DNA of 13,141 nucleotides, taken from positions 238,217-251,357 of the forward strand of contig NW_019091602.1 of assembly GCF_001949145.1 (NCBI RefSeq), written 5' to 3'. The translations under genes were made by a program, and so were the position numbers. Below the pieces are notes generated by a model. That model saw nothing but the letters and a program-made list of their open reading frames with translations, did no database searches and had not been told where the DNA came from. Within the stretch, counting starts at the first letter, position 1. Each line of letters starts with the position of its first letter. Origin of the DNA: Acanthaster planci. Taxonomy: Eukaryota; Echinodermata; Asteroidea; Valvatida; Acanthasteridae. Below, piece by piece: positions 8,090 through 13,141 of the stretch.

Positions 8090-9450
8090 GAGAGAATAAA
8101 AAAGTTTATTTTAGTCTTGTCTTGGACAATACCGTATCATTTGTAGTGTTGATATACAAAAAGGGAAATGTTTTGCTTAATCATCTTCATTTACTGTTCA
8201 CAAATTTGAATGTTTGGAAAAACTAGAGTGATAATCTAATTACATTTCGAATGTGAGGTGAAACTTCCTATAATTACACTTTTTCAACATGTAAGCAATT
8301 AATGCCTGGGTTAAACCTAAATTTCTCTAAATAAAAAGTTTTTAAAATACTTGGTCAAATCAAAAAGTGACACTTTAAAATTTAACTGAAGTCTTAATCT
8401 TCACTTAACTGAGTCCCCTATGTTATGGGGAACTAAGGTTTAAATACTAGTACACAGATTTGTTTTACCTGAAATGCAATAACCGTTTTTTTATTACTTG
8501 AAAACATCGTTATAAAAATACTGGGTACTGGGTACTTTTGAAATGTCTGTCAATCGTGCATTCATAGTTTATTCCGTAGTACAGGATTTCTGATCATCAT
8601 TTTAAAAAATGCTCTGAAAAAGTTGGCAAAATAAAACAAAACCCCAAACCAGACACTGCTTCCACTTGCAGCTGTAATCTTCAGTTCTTAGGACCTTGGA
8701 TTTTTGTGGTTGGTTGACAGTAATTAATTATTCAATATTAAAAAAATTAACTATTGAATTGGTTGGGTAATATAGTGAAATGGACATCTAAAGCAGGTCT
8801 AATTGCGAGAAGGTTTTGCTGACAGATTGAAAGTAAAGCAATGTAAGCAGTGGCATGAACAACGCAACCTTTTGGAGATGTCTTAATTACTGAAAAATAA
8901 ACTGATTTCTCTGTAAACGTTGCCCACTGAAGACAGTTATCTCTAACCAGACGATGTGGATCTTAATAATTTAACCTGCTATAGGAGATAGGTCAACCAG
9001 AGAAAAAAATGATATTTTCGGGTTAATATGTCTTTTCAAACATGAAATGGCAACTGTGCATGTGTCATGTTCGTTAAAATAATTATAAAATTAATAACAG
9101 TTGTACATAATGATATGTAGGATTAAAAATGTAGCAATTGATTACTTTAGTAAAAAAAACTCAAATATGAAAAAGATTTGTGGAGATGTTCCACTAAGTT
9201 GAAATTAAGTGTATTTAAATAAAATTATTTTCCAGTTAATTTTTAGGGTGGAACCAGCGAAAGCCACTGAATAAAAATTAATGATTCAAAATATGATAGG
9301 ATCAGAGGCGATTCTTTGAAACCACCTGCCCCTCCTCCCAACGTTCTTCTCCCAAAGGTTTTTGCAGAGAACTTATAATCAGTATGGGTCAAGAATACCT
9401 TAAATTTAAAAATGTATGTGAAAAGTGAAAAAAAATTGTGGCAAGTTTTC
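8090..9450. other. AT-rich non-coding stretch
   Basis: About 1.4 kb with no meaningful open frame on either strand and no recognised RNA gene. Small structures only: a tandem ACTGGGT pair at about 8520-8534, and an AT-rich inverted repeat (ATTCAATA near 8731, TATTGAAT near 8752). Confidence 0.55.
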
Positions 9451-9452
9451 AG

Positions 9453-9874
9453 TAGAGGGCGCTAGTAATCAATAATGACAAAGCCAAGCGTTCTTTAGAG
9501 GGCGCTATACTAGTAATTTCAATCTACACTAAACTGCAGAGGGCGCCATGTCATTTATGGAGAGTGATAAAAAGAGTCCAACTTCAAAGATTACAGGTTT
9601 TTGGTCGGATAGCCGTTATTTTTAAAAGAGATCTGAAGCTGACCAAACGTTGCAAACTTTTTTTGACTTTTGGCTATTGTTCAAAATGTACCAACATAAT
9701 TATTATCACTAAAATAAAATATGTGTAGAGGGCGCTATTATTCAGGACCATCTCGCAAGATCAATTAGTAGTCAATAGAGGGCGCCATTGCTTTTGTCGA
9801 AAGATGGCGCTATTTATCGATTTTGTATTATATGTCGATAGAGGGCACTGTTATTTTTTCAATAGAGGGCGTTA
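9453..9874 (+). promoter_or_regulatory. Cluster of eight same-orientation CTCF-like motifs
   Basis: Eight copies of a TAGAGGGCGCTA-type motif lie on the plus strand, beginning at 9453, 9496, 9537, 9726, 9776, 9801, 9839 and 9863. Five carry an intact AGAGGGCGC, one is AGATGGCGC, one AGAGGGCAC and one AGAGGGCGT. All but the last satisfy the CTCF core AGRKGGCRS, and the first reads CAGTAGAGGGCGC, matching more of the extended site. None is inverted. Spacing varies from 24 to 189 bp and the sequences between are unrelated, so this is not a tandem repeat. The motif is also widely dispersed in some marine deuterostome genomes, so it may be a small repeat seed with no role as a bound site. Confidence 0.5.
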
Positions 9875-10103
9875 TATATTTGGCGAGAATGTATGCATGG
9901 CGCGGTTGACAAGTGTACATTTTAGAACGTGAGCTGATAATTTTCAGTTTTCCATTAAATGAAATGAGTTTTTAAGTCAGCTGTTACGATAAAAAGCACG
10001 GTAAATATCCTGTGTCCACAAAATGTAGTACGACGCCGTGTTTGAAAAGCTTCTTTTCTGTGTTATTGTTAATGTTACTAGGCCTAGTTGTTACTGGTTG
10101 CTT

Positions 10104-10136
10104 AATACATGTAGCTGGCCTAACGCTACATGTATT
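10104..10136. repeat. Perfect 12-bp inverted repeat
   Basis: AATACATGTAGC (10104-10115) and GCTACATGTATT (10125-10136) are exact reverse complements around a 9-bp spacer. Each arm contains the self-complementary TACATGTA, so the site has nested dyads. It could form a hairpin, or it may simply reflect the high background of TACATGTA in this genome. Confidence 0.5.
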
Positions 10137-10287
10137 TACGCGATATGCAACCATACGTAGTAACGTATGAAGTCAAACCACAGTGGTTGTGTTTGTATTG
10201 CGCATGTCCAATGTGTATTAGACTCTTGTTGCAGCTGTTCATCTGTATATCAACAGTAAAAACACCGCCAACTTGTGTGAATTGCGG

Positions 10288-10350
10288 TAGGCAAGTGGTT
10301 ACCAGTTACAGCATATTGGTTTTTGATACATAGGGTGTGGGTTTGAATCC
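10288..10350 (+). mobile_element. Possible truncated tRNA-derived SINE head
   Basis: TAGGCAAGTGG (10288-10298) resembles a polymerase III box A, and GGTTTGAATCC (10340-10350) is one base from the box B consensus GGTTCGANTCC. The 52-nt spacing is longer than the SINE at 3676-3971 but acceptable. No clean acceptor, anticodon or T stem folds, and no target duplication or tail is visible, so it is at best a decayed remnant and not a tRNA gene. Confidence 0.3.
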
Positions 10351-10419
10351 TGGGTCGAAATTGTGGACAGGGAGGCTTTTTTAATTTTAGGAAAATAAAG
10401 CCCGAATGCTACATGTATA

Positions 10420-11242
10420 GGAGCCTTATTTCACATGGTACGTTGAGCATCCGAGATGTCATGCATAATGCACGGTTGTTAATCAGGGTTTGGCTTCATA
10501 CGTATTGTTGCTTATATAGCTCATATTTACTGTCATGAGGGCGGTAAGTTCTTTGCTATTTTACTTGTATGCGTGGCTTGAAATTAGAACGTACACATAG
10601 TAGTTTTTGGTACAGGTGTGGCTCTGTAACAAAGAGGGAAAAAATGGACTGCCAACTTCAGGTGCCGCACTCGATCTCGCGTCAAATTTGTCAGTAGGCC
10701 CACAGAGAATAAAAACACACTTACATGTATTCCTCCATGGTAGGCCTAGGCCTTATCATTATGGTGATACAGCATAAGCGATTTTGTGCAATGGTAAAAA
10801 AAAGCAACATTGGCCCCCTTTTCCTTCCTAGAATACCTACAGTAGTACCTTTCTGCCTTTGTGCAAAGTCACTCATGCCACATTCAGCAATAAGGCTTAT
10901 GTACTGGACGTGCTGAAGTTACTGGCAGGGTTATTTCACATGAACTCAACCAGAGGTTCCATGGTAACCAACTCAGATTTGACTCAATTTTCTTTTTTTT
11001 AAGAATGCAGCTATCTGGTATGACCACATGCAACATTGTTGGCTTCATCTCCAAAGGGTTCCTGAGATAAACCTCCCACAAATTGGAGCCATGCTCACTA
11101 TTTTACTCTTGCAAATCACAGAAATTAATTTGGAAGGAATTTTGGAGGCCAGTTTCTCAAAAATGAATTAGAATTACAGGCTGCGTGTTGGTACCTATAA
11201 GGTGATTTGAACCAAGGCATTTGGAATTTGCCATCAAAAGTA
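10420..11242. other. Non-coding stretch
   Basis: No supported gene. A TAGGCCTAGGCC palindrome region lies near 10741-10753, close to a TACATGTA near 10723-10730. Short open frames on both strands (about 60 codons) have low-complexity or shadow-like composition. Confidence 0.5.
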
Positions 11243-11254
11243 ATCTCTTGCATA
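11243..11254. repeat. 12-bp direct repeat, left flank of foldback element
   Basis: ATCTCTTGCATA is identical to 11591-11602 and lies exactly at the outer edge of the long inverted repeat, as expected for a target-site duplication. Confidence 0.65.
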
Positions 11255-11590
11255 GTCCGAGTTGGACTCTACAAATCACTTTTTTTAATATTTGGACATA
11301 GTGGGGCGATAGTAGGGTCCAAGTACCTCCCATAGGCTTTCCATCCCATTAATTCCTTTCACTCAAAATAATTCGTACTCCGTATCAAAATCCTCCGAAT
11401 TCATCTGCAAAATGGTCCTTCTAAAGACTGTCTAATGCGCCCGGCTTAGGATCAAGTGAAAATTCCAGTATTGACGATAAGGAATGATAAATGATGAAAT
11501 GAATTAATGTGAAGGAAAGCCAAAGTACTTGGACCCTACTACATGTGTAGTAAAAAATTGTAGATTTGTAGAATCCAAGTTACTCAGACC
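11255..11590. mobile_element. Foldback MITE with long inverted arms (336 bp)
   Basis: The left arm (about 11255-11406) and the reverse complement of the right arm (about 11590-11456) align over nearly their whole length with substitutions and small gaps. Matching blocks, left versus right read inward, include GTCCGAGT/GTCTGAGT, CTCTACAAATC/TTCTACAAATC, and a perfect 16-bp core AGTAGGGTCCAAGTAC (11311-11326) with its complement at 11525-11540. Next come GGCTTTCC and ATTAATTC-TTTCA. Only about 50 bp is left as loop. A perfect 12-bp direct repeat flanks both ends. No coding capacity is present, so it would depend on an enzyme made elsewhere. Long arms suggest a Mutator-like or Foldback-type element, but 12 bp is longer than the duplications I associate with the common superfamilies, so the family is left open. 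Confidence 0.7.
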
Positions 11591-11602
11591 ATCTCTTGCA
11601 TA
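11591..11602. repeat. 12-bp direct repeat, right flank of foldback element
   Basis: A second, identical copy of ATCTCTTGCATA begins immediately after the right arm ends at 11590. Confidence 0.65.
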
Positions 11603-12010
11603 CTTTCAGAGTTATTGCCTCCTAAATTTTGAAATTATTTATCGGTGAAAATAAAAAAATTCAATTTTCGAGGATACCCTGTGAGCCCAAGATTTTGTTT
11701 AGGGACTTACGATATTCTATCCTTGTTACTTGGTCAAAGGTGTGTCTGCCTAAGGAAAATAACCATACATGAGTTTAATGTTGGAATTATAAGCCTTTGA
11801 AAAGTGTCTCAGTTGAAGAAGGTCAACATTTACCCCAACTTTTGGCTGGCAAGCTCACCATGTGGGCAATTACCCATGGGCACTATGTTTTTGCCTCATA
11901 AATGTTCATATCTTGCCTTTATATTCATTTTGAAGTTGTTTTTCAACCCACCAGCCTGTTCAATGACTTTGCCAAATGTACTGTAGTCATATTTTGCTGG
12001 TACGGCCAAC
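11603..12010. other. Non-coding stretch
   Basis: No gene or element recognised. Open frames in both directions around 11800-12100 are short and have no family features. Confidence 0.45.
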
Positions 12011-12019
12011 TCACACTGT

Positions 12020-12225
12020 ACATGTTTCTTTGTACATGTTCATGTACTATACACAATGTCCATATCTCATACACACCGTACTGTGCCGAGTTAAATAGTT
12101 GACCCTTAGTAAGGGAAGTCCAGTCATTAGCACGGCCTATACATGTACATCTACATACATGCACTGTGCAAATGTTCATACATGTACCTACATGTATCTT
12201 ATTACATGTATATTGAGTCACATGT
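12020..12225. repeat. ACATGT-dense palindromic tract
   Basis: Seven copies of the palindrome ACATGT start at 12020, 12034, 12141, 12180, 12190, 12204 and 12220, most extended to TACATGTA or GTACATGT. A 6-mer is expected about once in 4 kb, so the local density is high. Spacing is irregular, which argues against simple tandem duplication. ATG and Tyr/Cys/Met-rich open frames here (for example minus 12221-11943) are a by-product. Confidence 0.5.
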
Positions 12226-12310
12226 ACACCTAGGAATAGAGATTACATTATTGGTATGTACAGAAATGCAAAATGTAAGTTCATGTCACATCTTTTCTTA
12301 AGGTCAAGCT

Positions 12311-12384
12311 TTTGTTTGTAAAGCGCATTGAGGAATCTTTAATTCATAATGCACTATATAAATGCAGTTTTATTATTATTATTA
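12311..12384 (+). mobile_element. 3' tail of a LINE or LINE-mobilised SINE
   Basis: The order GTAAAGCGCATTGAG, then GCACTATATAAATGCAG, then a TTA/ATT microsatellite (12369-12384) matches the conserved 3' end shared by many L2/CR1-type LINEs and the SINEs that use them. Only the tail is recognisable, as expected for 5' truncation during target-primed reverse transcription. No clear target duplication was found. Confidence 0.6.
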
Positions 12385-12676
12385 GTGTGAAATGTTCCTT
12401 TCCCCAGAGCATGATTTTCTTAAACAGTGTTGAAAGTAGCGAACCACAATACATGTAACTTGTTGGGATTGAGTCTGAAATCATGGCTTCGCAAGCAACA
12501 AATGATGCGCAACTTGAGACAAGCACTTTGGAGTTTTAATTTAAGTTCATTCACTGATACACGTGGCTTCAGCATGTGTGTCTAGTTTCAAGACACAAAG
12601 CTACTTGTAAAACACTCATTGGAATCTTGGCATATATCACCGTTTGAGACTAAAAAGAATGTGACTGTATTTGCAT

Positions 12677-13141
12677 ATTGAGATTGAATCTGTGTAGCAA
12701 ATGAATTGCAGTGCCCATTGAGAGTGAATCTGTGTAGCAAATGAATGGCAGTGCCTATTGAGATTTAATCTGTGTAGCACATGAATTGCAGTGCCCATTG
12801 AGAGTGAATCTGTGTAGCACATGAATTGCAGTGCCCATTGAGAGTGAATCTGTGTAGCAAATGAATTGCAGTGCCCATTGAGAGTGAATCTGTGTAGCAA
12901 ATGAATTGCAGTGCCCATTGAGATTGAATCTGTGTAGCACATGAATTGCAGTGCCCATTGAGATTGAATCTGTGTAGCACATGAATTGCAGTGCCCATTG
13001 AGAGTGAATCTGTGTAGCAAATGAATGGCAGTGCCCATTGAGATTGAATCTGTGTAGCACATGAATTGCAGTGCCCATTGAGATTGAATCTGTGTAGCAC
13101 ATGAATTGCAATGCCCATTGAGATTGAATCTGTGTAGCAAA
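12677..13141. repeat. Minisatellite, 40-bp unit, about 11.6 copies, runs off the window
   Basis: Units begin at 12677 and every 40 bp after (ATTGAG, then GAATCTGTGTAGCA, ATGAATTGCAGTGCCC). Copies differ at few sites: bases 7-11 are ATTGA or AGTGA, and base 24 is A or C (GCAAATG/GCACATG). Base 32 is usually T but G in units 2 and 9. AGTGA usually goes with GCAAATG and ATTGA with GCACATG, giving two unit families interspersed along the array. The window ends 25 bases into unit 12. Because 40 is not divisible by three and the minus strand of the unit lacks stops in every phase, long minus-strand frames appear (up to 167 codons). They are not evidence of a protein. Confidence 0.95.

Noticed and set aside
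12483-12539. 18-codon plus-strand frame with ATGG context
   Set aside because: Too short, with no conservation or neighbouring signals; expected by chance.
12637-13140. Minus-strand frame of 167 codons and two others of 117-118 codons
   Set aside because: All three come from the same 40-bp minisatellite, which has no minus-strand stops in any phase. There is no support for translation.
12677-13141. CRISPR-like array
   Set aside because: The array is continuous 40-bp repetition with no unique spacers, in animal-type DNA.

Overview
The window reads as nuclear DNA from a marine invertebrate animal, most likely a deuterostome such as an echinoderm, hemichordate or cephalochordate. The signs are AT-rich non-coding DNA, splice-type signals instead of ribosome binding sites, a tRNA-derived SINE with target-site duplications, a LINE-type 3' tail ending in ATT repeats, many TACATGTA and TAGGCCTA palindromes, and clustered AGAGGGCGC motifs. 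The clade call is an inference from sequence style. No complete protein-coding gene is visible, and the window is mostly intergenic or intronic sequence shaped by mobile elements.

Layout: 1-290 holds a GACGG-type run and several inverted repeats. 1705-1875 is a GC-rich patch with nested inverted repeats and a TATA-like box. At 2251-2412 on the minus strand lies the best host-gene signal: a TATA box, a short leader, and a first exon encoding a signal peptide that ends at a GTGAGT donor. The rest of that gene cannot be placed. 3660-3987 is a full-length tRNA-derived SINE (minus strand) with 15-16 bp target duplications. 5000-6030 carries several protein-like open frames on both strands that I cannot resolve or name. 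7143-7792 is a decayed plus-strand pair resembling part of a Polinton/Maverick-like cassette: a coiled-coil protein with a C-terminal hydrophobic segment, then an integrase N-terminal fragment, both broken.

The right half is non-coding with distinct structures. 9453-9874 has eight same-orientation CTCF-like motifs. 10104-10136 is a perfect 12-bp inverted repeat, and 10288-10350 a possible tRNA-like promoter remnant. 11255-11590 is a foldback element with long inverted arms, bounded by a perfect 12-bp direct repeat. 12020-12225 is dense in ACATGT. 12311-12384 is a LINE/SINE 3' tail. 12677 to the window end is a 40-bp minisatellite of about 11.6 copies, whose minus strand is open in all three frames.

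The elements do not form a pathway. The window records one probable secreted-protein promoter and first exon, surrounded by retroposed, DNA-transposon and virus-like remnants and a possible architectural (CTCF-like) site cluster.
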